A stretch of 64,000 nt of DNA from Streptomyces geranii (GCF_002954775.1 NZ_PJME01000037.1:33314-97313); one strand, 5' to 3'; positions 15,315 to 24,456 are shown, counted from the stretch's first letter. Notes: generated by a model not told the origin, from the sequence alone. Numbers and translations are program-made.

Positions 15315-16157
15315 TCAGCGGCCGAAGGCGGCCAGTTTCGCGCGCAGTTGCAGGACCGACTTGGTGTGGATCTGGCTGACCCGGCTCTCGGTCACCCCCA
15401 GGACGTTGCCGATCTCCGCGAGGGTGAGCCCCTCGTAGTAGTACAGCGTCACGACGGTCTTCTCCCGGTCGGGCAGCGTGTTGATCGCCCGCGCCAGGAA
15501 CCGCCGCAGCTCCCGCCCCTCGGCCACCTCGACGGGGTTGTCGGCGGCGGTGTCCTCCAGGGTGTCCATGAGGCTGAGCCGGTCCCCGCCCTCACCCCCG
15601 GCGTGCAGCAGCTCCTCCAGCGCGACCACGTTGGCCAGCGACAACTGGCTGAACACGGCGTGGAGTTCGTCGACGCCGATGCCCAGCTCGGCGGCCACCT
15701 CGCCCTCCGACGGCGTCCGCCGCAGCCGCGCCTCCAGCGTCGCGTACGCCCGCTCCACGTTCCGCGCCTTCTGCCGCACCGACCGCGGAATCCAGTCCAG
15801 GGCCCGCAGTTCGTCGATCATCGCGCCCCGGATGCGCGTGATCGCGTACGTCTCGAACTTGATCTCCCGCTCGATGTCGAACTTCTCGATCGCGTCGATC
15901 AGCCCGAACACCCCGGAGGAGACGAAGTCCGCCTGCTCGACATTGGGCGGCAGCCCGACGCTCACCCGGCCGGCGACGTACTTCACGAGCGGCGAGTAGT
16001 GCAGGATCAGCTGCTCGCGCAGCCGCTCGTCGCCCGTCGTCTTGTACGAGCGCCACAGCTCGTCGACCGTCGAGGGGGCGGGCGGACGCACGTTACCGCC
16101 GTCGCGGGCGGCCGGTGGGGCCGCCGCCCGGTCGGACCCGGAGGTGTGCTGGGGCAT
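15315..16157 (-). CDS. whiG: RNA polymerase sigma factor WhiG, sporulation-specific, FliA-type
   Basis: The product is 280 residues from ATG 16157, the length known for Streptomyces WhiG. Region 2 (LILHYSPLVKYVAGRVSVGLP, then FVSSGVFGLIDAIEKFD and FETYAITRIRGAMIDELRALD), region 3 and region 4.2 (LTLAEIGNVLGVTESRVSQIH) are complete. WhiG is the motility-type sigma factor that commits aerial hyphae to sporulation and is held in check by the anti-sigma factor RsiG with c-di-GMP. Gene order dprA-whiG-TetR matches other streptomycetes as I recall them. The 322-base gap upstream should contain its promoter. Confidence 0.96.
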   Translation of the reverse strand: MPQHTSGSDRAAAPPAARDGGNVRPPAPSTVDELWRSYKTTGDERLREQLILHYSPLVKYVAGRVSVGLPPNVEQADFVSSGVFGLIDAIEKFDIEREIKFETYAITRIRGAMIDELRALDWIPRSVRQKARNVERAYATLEARLRRTPSEGEVAAELGIGVDELHAVFSQLSLANVVALEELLHAGGEGGDRLSLMDTLEDTAADNPVEVAEGRELRRFLARAINTLPDREKTVVTLYYYEGLTLAEIGNVLGVTESRVSQIHTKSVLQLRAKLAAFGR

Positions 16158-16479
16158 ACGTCGCCTAGTGCCGTTCTGCCGTGAACCGGTGATGTCTGGT
16201 CGGGTGCCCGGTCGGGCCGCCGGTCTGATGCGGTCTGATGTCGAATTACCCGTCTGGTCGAATTGCCTGTCCGACTGCCGTTCTGCGCCGGAATCCACGT
16301 GAGCGTAGCGTGACTGAGGTGTCGCAGTGTGCGAGGTCGGCGGGACGGGGTGTGCGCAGATACGTTCCGCTGGACGCCCTCCGGGGTCACGGCCGTTGCC
16401 CTGTGTGACCATCGGAGCGGACCAACTGCGGGAATTGCCAAGGGCGTCGGGCATCCCCCGGACGGCCGAACACGCTCGG
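16158..16479. other. Intergenic gap upstream of whiG
   Basis: The 322 bases between whiG and the dprA stop contain no convincing gene. Near the whiG side are short direct repeats of GGTCTGATG/GTCTGATG (around 16219-16245). The gap probably holds the whiG promoter, but no confident -35/-10 pair was recognised. Confidence 0.5.
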
Positions 16480-17688
16480 TCAGCACCGGTCCCGGCCCGA
16501 CCGGACGGAGATCATCGCCTGGCGTGTCAACTTCCAGCCGTCGTCGTGTCGTTCGACGTAACCAAGTGATCGGAGCTCGTACAGCCGGGCGACCGCGTCG
16601 TCGTTCGCCGTCGCGGCGCCCCGCGCGATGTCGTCCACCGTGGCCGTCCCGCGCGCGGGCAGCGCGGCCAGGACGCGCTGCGCCGCCGGTTCCAGCAGGT
16701 CGCGCGGGAGCACCGGCCCGCGCCGTTCCGGCGCCAGGTCGCCCATGTCCCCGACCAGTTCGGCGACTTCGGCGGCGTCGGTGACCAGCATCGCCTCGCC
16801 GCGCAGGAGTTCGTGCACCCCGGCGGAGAGCGCGCTGGTGGCGGGCCCGGGCACCCCTATCGTGAACCGCCCCAGCCGTTGCGCGGCCCGCGCGGTGACG
16901 AGCGAGCCGCTGCGGTAGGCGGCCTCGACGACCACGGTCCCCCGGGTGAGGGCCGCGATCACCCGGTTCCGCAGCACGAACCGGCTCGGCGTCGGATGAT
17001 CCCCGGGCGGCAACTCGCCCACCACCAGCCCCTGTTCGGCGATCCTGGTGATCAACTGGGTGTGCCCGCGCGGGTAGGGCCGGTCGACCCCGCAGGCGAG
17101 TACGGCGACGGTGGCGCCGCCCGCGCCGAGCGCACCTCTGTGCGCGGCCCCGTCGACCCCGTACGCCCCGCCCGACACGACCACCCACCCCCGCTCCGCG
17201 AGCCCGGCGGCGAGGGTGGCCGCCATGTGGGCGCCGTACTCGGTGCAGGCGCGGGCCCCCACCACGGAGACGGATCGCAGCGCCCACATCCGCAGACTGG
17301 GCCGCCCGCGCACCCACAGCCCGGTGGGCCGCGCGTCCCCGAGGTCGTCGAGCTGGGCGGGCCACTCCGCCTCGCCGGGCCACACGAACCGCACCCCCGC
17401 CTCCCGGGCGACGGCGAGATCCCGCTCGGGCTCGGCCCGCTCGGCCCGCGCGCACAGCCCCGCCCACCGGGTCGAGGTGACCCCGGTCAGCATGGGCCCC
17501 CCGTCCCGCAACCGCCGCACCACCTCCTCGGCCCCGCACTCCCGGACCCACCGCCCGGCGACCTCGTCGCCGGGCTCGACGACCCGGGTCAGAAAGACCC
17601 GGGCGAGCCCGTCCCCGGCCGACGAGCCCTCCGCCTCGCCCCCGGTCCGGTCGCCGCCGGTCGGGCGCCCAGCCACTTCTCCCGTCAC
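16480..17688 (-). CDS. dprA: DNA-processing protein DprA (Smf family)
   Basis: The product is 402 residues. GTG 17688 is chosen because GGGAGAG lies a few bases upstream; the open frame reaches 17841 but that part is arginine-rich and unconserved. The Rossmann-like core is clear: SVVGARACTEYGAHMA, VVSGGAYGVDGAAHRGAL, the PYPRGH motif and the RFVLRNRVIAALTRGTVVVEA segment that binds single-stranded DNA. A C-terminal winged helix (LAALPARGTATVDDIARGA) follows. DprA loads RecA on incoming single strands in competent bacteria. Streptomyces lack a full competence apparatus, so here it may serve recombination more generally. Confidence 0.93.
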   Translation of the reverse strand: MTGEVAGRPTGGDRTGGEAEGSSAGDGLARVFLTRVVEPGDEVAGRWVRECGAEEVVRRLRDGGPMLTGVTSTRWAGLCARAERAEPERDLAVAREAGVRFVWPGEAEWPAQLDDLGDARPTGLWVRGRPSLRMWALRSVSVVGARACTEYGAHMAATLAAGLAERGWVVVSGGAYGVDGAAHRGALGAGGATVAVLACGVDRPYPRGHTQLITRIAEQGLVVGELPPGDHPTPSRFVLRNRVIAALTRGTVVVEAAYRSGSLVTARAAQRLGRFTIGVPGPATSALSAGVHELLRGEAMLVTDAAEVAELVGDMGDLAPERRGPVLPRDLLEPAAQRVLAALPARGTATVDDIARGAATANDDAVARLYELRSLGYVERHDDGWKLTRQAMISVRSGRDRC

Positions 17689-17868
17689 GTCTGCTCTCCC
17701 GTCACGTGCACACCCCGTTCGCCCCAGGCACTCCCCACGACACCCCCGCACGCGACCGCGGCACCGGAGGACCACCCGTCCCACCGAGCCGGTCACGGCA
17801 GGCCGCCCGGCCCGCCGGGACGGGGCCGGTCGGCCCAGCACCGACCGGGCCCCCGCCCCCGCTCCCCC

Positions 17869-19494
17869 TCACGTCATCGCCCCGATGGCCATCGGAACCC
17901 CCCGCGGCACCCCCGTACGCAGTTGCAGCGCCAGGGCGACATCCGCCGCGTCGGGGCGGTCGTGGCCGACGAGGTCCGCGACCGTCCAGGCGACCCGTAG
18001 GACGCGGTCGATGCCGCGCGCGGTGAGCATCCCGCGTTCCAGGTTCCGCTCGGCCTCCTCCATCGCGCCCGGCACGGCATGCCACTGGCTGCGCAGTTCG
18101 CGGCCCGGCACCTCGCTGTTGGTGCGCCACGGGGTGCCCAGGAGCCGTGCCGCCGCCCGTTCGCGGGCCACCCGTACCCGGTCGCGGACCTTCGCCGTGG
18201 ACTCGCCCCGTGCCCCCGTCCCGGTGAGCTGGGAGCGCGTGACCCGGTCCACCTCAACCCGCAGGTCGACCCGGTCGAGCAGGGGGCCGGAGAGCCTGGC
18301 CTGGTAGCGCCGGATCACCGAGGGCGGGCACTCGCACAGGGTGTCCCGCTGCGAGAAACGGCCGCACGGGCAGGGGTTCGCCGCCAGGATCATCAGGAAC
18401 CTCGCCGGGAACCGGACGACCCCCGCGCTCCGGGCGATCACCACGTGCCCGGCCTCCAGCGGCTGGCGCAGCGCGTCCAGTGCCTGGCTGCCGAACTCCG
18501 GGGTCTCGTCCAGGAACAGCACGCCTCGATGGGCGAGCGAGACCGCTCCGGGCCGTGCGATGCCCTGTCCGCCGCCCACGAGTGCCTGCATGGTGGCCGA
18601 GTGGTGCGGGGCGCAGTAGGGCGCCGTCTCGACCAGGGGCCTGCCCGGTGGCAGCAGGCCCGCGACCGAGTGGACGGCGGTGACCTCCAGCGACTCCTCC
18701 CGGGTGAGCCGGGGCAGGACCGCCGGCAGCCGCTCCGCGAGCATCGTCTTGCCCGCCCCGGGTGGGCCTTCGAGGAAGACGTGGTGGCCGCCGGCCGCGG
18801 CCACCTCCATCGCCGTGCGGGCGGAGTGCTGGCCCACCACGTCGGCCAGGTCGTGGCCGTTGTCGTACTGGGCGGCGCCCATGCTGTGCATGCCGGTGGC
18901 CGCCCCGGTGCCCGGCATCCGCAGGCCCGCCATGAGCGGGTCGGGGCGGCCGTGCTCGTCCGGTTCCTCCTCGGGCACGGGCTCGTCCGTGAGAACGGCG
19001 ATCAGCTGGCGCAGACTGCGCACACCGAGCACCGACACCCCGGGGACCAGCGCGGCCTCGGCGGCGGCGCACTCCGGCACGACCACCTGTTCGTACCCGG
19101 AGTCGGCGGCGGCCAGTACCGCGGGCAGGATGCCCCGGACGGGCCGCACCCGGCCGTCGAGGCCCAGTTCGCCGATCATCACGATGTCGGCGAGGACCCG
19201 GGGGTCGATCCGCTCGGCGGCCCCGAGCACGGCCGCCGCGACGGCGAGGTCGAAGCCGCTGCCGCTCTTGGGCACAGAGGCCGGGCTGAGCCCCACCGTG
19301 AGTTTCTTCTGCGGCCAGGCGGCCCCCGAGTTGACGACCGCCGCCCTGACCCGGTCCTTGCTCTCCGTCAGGCTCTTGTCGGGCAGTCCCACCAGGGTGA
19401 ACGCGGCGACGCCGGGTTCGAGGTCCGCCTGGACCTCGACGACCACGCCCTCGACGCCGACCAGCGCCACCGAACACGTACGGGCGAATCCCAT
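17869..19494 (-). CDS. YifB/ComM-family Mg-chelatase-like AAA ATPase
   Basis: The product is 541 residues from ATG 19494, which overlaps the stop of the upstream YraN gene by one base (TGATG). The N-terminal Lon-like domain (FTLVGLPDKSLTESKDRVRA, then PKSGSGFDLAVA) is followed by an AAA domain. That domain has Walker A (EGPPGAGKTMLAERL), Walker B (GVLFLDETPEF) and a cysteine-containing loop (LAANPCPCGRF). ComM relatives drive branch migration during natural transformation, consistent with the neighbouring dprA. The combination yraN-yifB-dprA is conserved in many bacteria. Confidence 0.93.
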   Translation of the reverse strand: MGFARTCSVALVGVEGVVVEVQADLEPGVAAFTLVGLPDKSLTESKDRVRAAVVNSGAAWPQKKLTVGLSPASVPKSGSGFDLAVAAAVLGAAERIDPRVLADIVMIGELGLDGRVRPVRGILPAVLAAADSGYEQVVVPECAAAEAALVPGVSVLGVRSLRQLIAVLTDEPVPEEEPDEHGRPDPLMAGLRMPGTGAATGMHSMGAAQYDNGHDLADVVGQHSARTAMEVAAAGGHHVFLEGPPGAGKTMLAERLPAVLPRLTREESLEVTAVHSVAGLLPPGRPLVETAPYCAPHHSATMQALVGGGQGIARPGAVSLAHRGVLFLDETPEFGSQALDALRQPLEAGHVVIARSAGVVRFPARFLMILAANPCPCGRFSQRDTLCECPPSVIRRYQARLSGPLLDRVDLRVEVDRVTRSQLTGTGARGESTAKVRDRVRVARERAAARLLGTPWRTNSEVPGRELRSQWHAVPGAMEEAERNLERGMLTARGIDRVLRVAWTVADLVGHDRPDAADVALALQLRTGVPRGVPMAIGAMT

Positions 19495-19898
19495 CACGCC
19501 ACCCCCCGCGCGTGTTCCACCACGGGCGCCCCGCGCTCGGGCAGCAGCACGCCGACCAGGTCGATACGGACGCCGCCGGGCGGCGCACCCCCGTGTTCCT
19601 GGACCCAACGTTCGGCAAGGCCCCGCAATCGCTCGGCCTTGGCCGGGGTGACTGCGGCCATCGGGTGCTGGAAGGCCCCCGCCGGACCGGTCGCCCGGCG
19701 GGTCTTGACCTCGCAGACGACGAGCGCGTCGCCGTCCCGGGCCACGATGTCGATCTCGCCGGTGCGGCCGGCCCGCCAGTTGCGGTCCAGGACCGTCATC
19801 CCGGCCTCGGTCAGCCGCCGCGCGGCCAGTTCCTCGCCGTACCTGCCCAGTGCGCCACGTCGTCCGTCGCCGTTGCGCGTGTTCTCGTCGCTGCTCAT
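19494..19898 (-). CDS. YraN family protein (UPF0102), nuclease-like fold
   Basis: The product is 134 residues. The family hallmark is intact (LGRYGEELAARRL, then GEIDIVARDGDALVVCEVKTR). It contains the E-x-D and E-V-K residues of restriction-endonuclease-like folds, suggesting a DNA-binding or Holliday-junction-related role, although activity in this family is not settled. It starts at ATG 19898 and is co-translated with the YifB gene downstream. Confidence 0.9.
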   Translation of the reverse strand: MSSDENTRNGDGRRGALGRYGEELAARRLTEAGMTVLDRNWRAGRTGEIDIVARDGDALVVCEVKTRRATGPAGAFQHPMAAVTPAKAERLRGLAERWVQEHGGAPPGGVRIDLVGVLLPERGAPVVEHARGVA

Positions 19899-20005
19899 GT
19901 CGGCACCACCTCCGGCGCCAACATTGCGGGCAGTTCAGCGAGCTATTGGATCTTGGTGGACAACCTCACGATTGTGGATAACCCCGCCACCCGCACGAGT
20001 GACCG

Positions 20006-20314
20006 TCAGCCGCCCGGCAGCTCCAGGTCGCTCTTGTTCAGCTCCTCGATGTTCACGTCCTTGAACGTGAGCACTCGCACCTGCTTCACGAACCGGGCCG
20101 GCCGGTACATGTCCCACACCCAGGCGTCGGCCATCGACACCTCGAAGAACACCTCGCCCTGGACCGAGTGCACCTGCATCTCGTAGTCGTTGGTGAGGTA
20201 GAAGCGCCGTTCGGTCTCGATCACATATTTGAACAGACCGACGACATCGCGGTACTCCCGGTAGAGCTTCAGCTCCATCTCGGTCTCGTACTTCTCGAGG
20301 TCCTCGGCGCTCAT
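20006..20314 (-). CDS. DUF2469 family protein
   Basis: The product is 102 residues from ATG 20314, with GAAGGGGAA upstream. The protein is highly charged and aromatic (MSAEDLEKYETEMELKLYRE, then DVVGLFKYVIETERRFYL). This matches the small actinobacterial DUF2469 family found between the NUDIX/lepB genes and yraN. There is no signal peptide or membrane segment. Function is unknown. Strong conservation in actinobacteria suggests a housekeeping role. Confidence 0.9.
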   Translation of the reverse strand: MSAEDLEKYETEMELKLYREYRDVVGLFKYVIETERRFYLTNDYEMQVHSVQGEVFFEVSMADAWVWDMYRPARFVKQVRVLTFKDVNIEELNKSDLELPGG

Positions 20315-20369
20315 GGCATGTTCCCCTTCAGCCGTGCGTCCCCCCATTGTGCGCCAGTCCTGGGAGCCT

Positions 20370-20924
20370 CTAGACGATTTCCGTCTCAAGCGTCACAGGC
20401 ATGGGCGGGGGACCTTCGTCGAGCACCTTGCGCAGGAGCTCGGCGAGTCTGGTCGGATACACCGTCTCATGTGCCCGGGTCAGTTCCTGGCACGTCCACC
20501 AGCGCGCTCCGGCGACACTGCGCCGTTCCAGCTCGGTCTGGCCCGTGGCCCGGGTCTCGGTCCGGTCCGTACGGGCCAGGTAGTACCACTCGTCCTGGTC
20601 CCAGCGGCGCCCCGCGAACGGGAAGGAGCACCTGCGCCGCCACAGCACCGGACCGAGTTCGACGTCGGCCGCGGTGATGCCGGTCTCCTCCGCGAGTTCC
20701 CGCAGCGCGGCCTCCTCGCGGGTCTCGTCGCCCTCCAGGCCGCCGCCGGGGGTGAACCACCAGTCGTCGGCCGGATCGTCCGGCTCGTGCCCGTGCAGCA
20801 GCAGGATCCGGTCCTTCGGATCGAGGAGCACGACCCTGGACACCCTGCGCAGCCCGCCGGCGTACGAGTCCTCCGCACCGCCCGCCGCCTCAGCGGGCAC
20901 CGGCGGGCTCCGCCTGCGCGGCAC
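20370..20924 (-). CDS. NUDIX hydrolase
   Basis: The product is 184 residues. The NUDIX box is complete (GGGLEGDETREEAALRELAE followed by ETGI), matching GX5EX7REUXEEXGU. The preceding strand (RVVLLDPKDRILLLHGH) and WWFTPGGG fit the fold. Substrate cannot be assigned. It overlaps the end of the upstream signal peptidase gene by 35 bases, so its expression is probably tied to that operon. Confidence 0.9.
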   Translation of the reverse strand: MPRRRSPPVPAEAAGGAEDSYAGGLRRVSRVVLLDPKDRILLLHGHEPDDPADDWWFTPGGGLEGDETREEAALRELAEETGITAADVELGPVLWRRRCSFPFAGRRWDQDEWYYLARTDRTETRATGQTELERRSVAGARWWTCQELTRAHETVYPTRLAELLRKVLDEGPPPMPVTLETEIV

Positions 20925-21639
20925 GGCGCCGCCGCTTCGCCAGCAGGTTGTCGACCGGGCCGTAGGCGGCGCCGCCCAGGACGAGCACCCCGCCCACCAC
21001 GACCGCGACGGTGAGCAGCCGCAGCGGCCCGGGCGAGGACAGGCTCCCCAGGGTGTCGAAGCCCGTGGGACGGGCCAGCATGCCCTTCATGGGCCACACC
21101 ACGGCGTCGACCCGGGCGGCCACCGCACCGCGCGCCACGGTGCCGTTGAAGGCCTCCGTGAGGTGCGCCGTGGAGTCCAGTGAGCCGGTGCGCTCGTCCC
21201 CGAGCACGAACAGCCGCCCCTCGGGGACCGTGACCGACGGGATGCCCATCAGCTCCGCGGACTGGCCCTCGGGGATGTAGGACTCCTTGATCTGCTTGCC
21301 GTTGACAACCAGCTTGCCGTCCGTGCAGCAGGACACCGTGTCCCCGCCCACCGCCACGACCCGCTTGACCAGGGGCACGTCGCCCCAGGTCTCCTGGGTG
21401 AAGACCACGACGTCACCGCGCTTGATCTCACCGCCGTCGATCCGCTGGGCCAGCACCCGGTCACCGGCCACGATGGTGGGTGACATGGAGTCGGTCGGCA
21501 CGGTGTACGGGCGGTAGATGATCGCGCCCCAGACGAAGCCGCCCAGGAAGAGCACACAGCCGAGGGCCACGGCGATTCCCGACAGCTTGCTGCCGAGCCG
21601 CCCGTGGCCCTCGTCCGTACGTGTTGTCGTGCTGGTCAT
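20890..21639 (-). CDS. lepB: Type I signal peptidase, first paralogue (operon-distal)
   Basis: The product is 249 residues. It has one N-terminal transmembrane helix (about 21-42), the catalytic serine Ser51 in PTDSMSPT, the catalytic Lys92 in PLVKRVVAVGGD, and a second hydrophobic segment near the C-terminus (about 215-235). It removes signal peptides on the outer face of the membrane. The conserved box normally reading GDHRxNSxDSR is GDERTGSLDST here, so His and the terminal Arg are replaced. This may alter substrate preference. It is the last of four tandem lepB genes and overlaps the NUDIX gene. Confidence 0.92.
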   Translation of the reverse strand: MTSTTTRTDEGHGRLGSKLSGIAVALGCVLFLGGFVWGAIIYRPYTVPTDSMSPTIVAGDRVLAQRIDGGEIKRGDVVVFTQETWGDVPLVKRVVAVGGDTVSCCTDGKLVVNGKQIKESYIPEGQSAELMGIPSVTVPEGRLFVLGDERTGSLDSTAHLTEAFNGTVARGAVAARVDAVVWPMKGMLARPTGFDTLGSLSSPGPLRLLTVAVVVGGVLVLGGAAYGPVDNLLAKRRRRAAQAEPAGAR

Positions 21640-21676
21640 CCAGTGGTCCCCCAGATCGGCTGCCTGGGACGGCACC

Positions 21677-22720
21677 CTACCCGGCGGTACCCGACCCGGG
21701 AACACCGGAGTTTCCGGGGGTAACGCGAGCGGTCGTACCACCGGCCGCCCAGCGCCTGCGCCACAGCACCAGCGGGACCGCGCCCGCGAGGCCCAGCGCG
21801 CCCGGGGCGGCGGCGCTCAGGTTCTGGTCGAAGGTGTCGGGAATCGGCAGCGTGTTCCAGCGAGTGGGCGGCCAGGCGACGACGATCGCACGGCCGACGA
21901 CGTTGTCCACGGGGACGAAGCCGCCGTTCTTGTCCTCCTGGTGGTACCGGGAGTCCAGGGAGTTCTGGCGGTGGTCACCCATGACCCAGATTTTGCCCGT
22001 GGGTACCGTGACCTTGAACTGACCACCCTGGTCGTCGAGGCTGCACGGGGTGTTCCCCGCGTACACGTAAGGCTCGTCGAGCGCCTTGCCGTTGACCTTC
22101 AGCAGTCCCGTGCCGTTGCACTCGACGGTGTCGCCGCCGACGCCGATGACGCGCTTGATGAGGTCCTTCTCGTTGGCGGACGGCATCAGGCCGATCCAGC
22201 CGAGGACCCGCTGCACGGGGTTCGGTTCGACGGTCGGCTCGCCGGCCAGCCAGTCGGCGGGGTCGTGGAAGACGACGACCTCGCCGCGCTCGGGCTCGGA
22301 GCCGAACCACGGGGTCAGCTTGTCGACGAGGACCCGGTCGCCCTGCTCCAGCGTGTGCTGCATGGAGTCCGAGGGGATGGAGAACGCCTGCACCAGGAAG
22401 GTCTTGATCAGCAGCGCGAGCACCAGCGCGATACCGATGAGCAGCGGCAACTCCTTCCAGAAGGAGCGCTGCTTCCTGGGCTTGCGGCCGGGTTCGTCGA
22501 CGTCCTGCGCGGTGTCGTCCCCGGAGTCACCCGAGTGCCCGGAGCCGCCGATGTCCGTCCCGGAGGACCCTGAGCCACCCGCCGGGAACCCTGGAGCCCC
22601 GGGGTCACTCGCGGCGGGGCCGGCGTCCCCGGCGGCCGGTGGAACCGGTTCCGCGGGGCGCTGTTCCTCGGGACCGTCCTGTCCGGACCGTGCGCCGACC
22701 GCCAAATCCCCCACATCCAC
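21677..22720 (-). CDS. lepB: Type I signal peptidase, second paralogue with long disordered N-terminus
   Basis: The product is 347 residues from GTG 22720. The first 85 residues are a Gly/Pro/Ser/Asp-rich cytoplasmic extension, followed by a transmembrane helix (91-113), Ser119 (IPSDSMQHTL) and Lys189 (DLIKRVIGVGGD). The canonical MGDHRQNSLDSRYH box and a C-terminal hydrophobic segment before RRRW complete it. Its first 116 bases overlap the end of the preceding lepB in another frame. The N-terminal extension may therefore be partly dictated by that overlap, or the preceding gene may be misread at its end. Confidence 0.92.
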   Translation of the reverse strand: MDVGDLAVGARSGQDGPEEQRPAEPVPPAAGDAGPAASDPGAPGFPAGGSGSSGTDIGGSGHSGDSGDDTAQDVDEPGRKPRKQRSFWKELPLLIGIALVLALLIKTFLVQAFSIPSDSMQHTLEQGDRVLVDKLTPWFGSEPERGEVVVFHDPADWLAGEPTVEPNPVQRVLGWIGLMPSANEKDLIKRVIGVGGDTVECNGTGLLKVNGKALDEPYVYAGNTPCSLDDQGGQFKVTVPTGKIWVMGDHRQNSLDSRYHQEDKNGGFVPVDNVVGRAIVVAWPPTRWNTLPIPDTFDQNLSAAAPGALGLAGAVPLVLWRRRWAAGGTTARVTPGNSGVPGSGTAG

Positions 22721-23687
22721 TCCTCACTCCGTGCCGCCGCCTGCGCCGGATGCGACGCAGGCCCACCACTCCCATAACGAGCGGGAGTTCCGCAGGGGTC
22801 GGGAGCGGGATCGATCCGTACCGATCCGCGGAAGCCACCCTATGCGACTGGCCGAGGGCGGTGGCCGTCACACCCGGCACCGAGGAGAACGTGTCCGGCT
22901 CCTCCAGCTGGGTCCAGTGGCCGAACGGCCAGGCGATGACCATGGCCCGGCCCACGACCGAGTCCAGGGACACCGTGCCGCTGTAGGCCTCGGTGCGGTG
23001 GTAGCGGGAGTCCGCGGAGTTGGACCGGTGGTCGCCCATCACCCACAGGCGGCCCGCGGGGACCTTCACCTCGAAGGGGATCGACGACGGCTGGTTGCCG
23101 GGGTGGATGTACGTCGTCTCGTTGAGGGGCATGCCGTTGACCGTCACGCGGCCCTGGGTGTCGCAGCACTTGACGGTGTCGCCGCCGACGGCGACGACCC
23201 GTTTGATGAGGTCCTTCTCGTTGTCCGAGGGCAGCAGGCCGATGAAGGTGAGCGCCTGCTTGACCTGCTTGACGACGATCGGGTCCTCGCCCGTCTTGGC
23301 CGCCGGTTCGTCGTCGAGCCAGCCGCCGGGGTCCTTGAAGACGACCACGTCGCCGCGCTGGGGCTCGGAGCCGAACCAGGGGGTGAACTTGTCCACGAGG
23401 ACGCGGTCGCCGATCTGGATCGTGTTCTCCATCGACCCGGACGGGATCACGAACGCCTGTACGAGGAAGGTCTTCAGGACCAGGGCTATCAGGACGGCGA
23501 CGCCCACCAGCAGGGGTATCTCCTTGACGGCCGAGCGCCGCCTGCGCCGCTTGACCTTGCGCTGCAGCTTGCGCCGCTCGGCACGGCCCGGCCGCGCGGC
23601 GGCGCCGGACGCCCGGCGCGAACCGGTGGGCAGCAGCTGCTCGGCGGCGCTGACGGGCACACCGCGCGGCTTACCGCGGTTACCCAT
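22605..23687 (-). CDS. lepB: Type I signal peptidase, third paralogue
   Basis: The product is 360 residues from ATG 23687, which lies inside the stop region of the upstream lepB (8-base overlap). A strongly basic cytoplasmic segment (RRKLQRKVKRRRRR) precedes the transmembrane helix. The catalytic Ser is in IPSGSMENTI and Lys in DLIKRVVAVGGD, with the canonical MGDHRSNSADSRYH box. A second hydrophobic stretch (LPLVMGVVGL) is followed by an unusual 55-residue Arg/Gly-rich tail that overlaps the next gene by 116 bases. That tail may be an artefact of a frameshift; if so the true protein would end near the RRIRRRRR segment. Confidence 0.9.
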   Translation of the reverse strand: MGNRGKPRGVPVSAAEQLLPTGSRRASGAAARPGRAERRKLQRKVKRRRRRSAVKEIPLLVGVAVLIALVLKTFLVQAFVIPSGSMENTIQIGDRVLVDKFTPWFGSEPQRGDVVVFKDPGGWLDDEPAAKTGEDPIVVKQVKQALTFIGLLPSDNEKDLIKRVVAVGGDTVKCCDTQGRVTVNGMPLNETTYIHPGNQPSSIPFEVKVPAGRLWVMGDHRSNSADSRYHRTEAYSGTVSLDSVVGRAMVIAWPFGHWTQLEEPDTFSSVPGVTATALGQSHRVASADRYGSIPLPTPAELPLVMGVVGLRRIRRRRRHGVRSGCGGFGGRRTVRTGRSRGTAPRGTGSTGRRGRRPRRE

Positions 23688-24396
23688 GGACACCGTCCGC
23701 GGCGGGCACGCGCGCGTACGCGTCCGGTCGGTCCAGGTGGGTCCAGTGGCCGCTGGGCCAGGCGATCCAGTCGGCCCGGCCGATCACCCTGCCCACGGGG
23801 ACCATGCCACCGCCGGGCGAACCCAGGTGGTCCCGGGAGTCGCTGGAGTCGCTGCGGTGATCCCCCATGACGAACAGCCTGCCCTCGGGCACGACCACGT
23901 CGAAGGACACCGTGGACGGGCTGTCACCGGAGTAGAGGAACGTCGACTCGTCGACCGACCGGCCGTTCACCTCGATCCTCCCCTCCTTGTCGCAGCAGAC
24001 CACGTGGTCTCTCCCCACACCCACAACGCGCTTGATGTAGTCGGCGTGCCCGAAGTAGCCGGTTCCGTCGAACACGACGACGTCACCACGCTGCGGCTCG
24101 GCACCAAAACGGTACGCCAACCTATTTACGAGAACGCGGTCCCCGATCCTCAATCCGCTCTCCATCGAGCGGCTGGGAATTTCGAACGGCTGGATGACGA
24201 ACCTGCTGAAGAGGAGCAGAAAAAGCAGGCAGATCAGCACACTCAGGGTGATCCGTCCGCCCGGGAGCCACTCGGCCACCCGGGACACCAACGCGAAACG
24301 CGACCGGTCCTCCGGCCCCTCGGTGTCCGAGTTCTCCTCGGATCGAGCAGGGCGGGAGGAGCGGTCGCGCTCCGGCGGCTGTGTTTCGGTGTTCAT
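23680..24396 (-). CDS. lepB: Type I signal peptidase, fourth paralogue (operon-proximal)
   Basis: The product is 238 residues. A charged N-terminal region precedes one transmembrane helix (about 49-66). Ser77 (IPSRSMESGL), Lys122 (DYIKRVVGVGRD) and the MGDHRSDSSDSRDH box are intact. No C-terminal hydrophobic segment is present, so its topology differs from the two-helix paralogues. It is the first lepB after rplS. Streptomyces are known for having four such genes in a row (sipW/X/Y/Z in S. lividans), reflecting heavy protein secretion. Confidence 0.93.
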   Translation of the reverse strand: MNTETQPPERDRSSRPARSEENSDTEGPEDRSRFALVSRVAEWLPGGRITLSVLICLLFLLLFSRFVIQPFEIPSRSMESGLRIGDRVLVNRLAYRFGAEPQRGDVVVFDGTGYFGHADYIKRVVGVGRDHVVCCDKEGRIEVNGRSVDESTFLYSGDSPSTVSFDVVVPEGRLFVMGDHRSDSSDSRDHLGSPGGGMVPVGRVIGRADWIAWPSGHWTHLDRPDAYARVPAADGVHG

Positions 24397-24456
24397 CGGG
24401 GCAGGATGTTATCCGGCCTCGATGTGAGCCTTCTTTATATCGGGCTCGCCGAAAGC

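Noticed and set aside
18079..20064. 661-residue plus-strand frame opposite the YifB and YraN genes
   Set aside because: High-GC antisense shadow without a ribosome site or domain; the minus-strand genes are clear.
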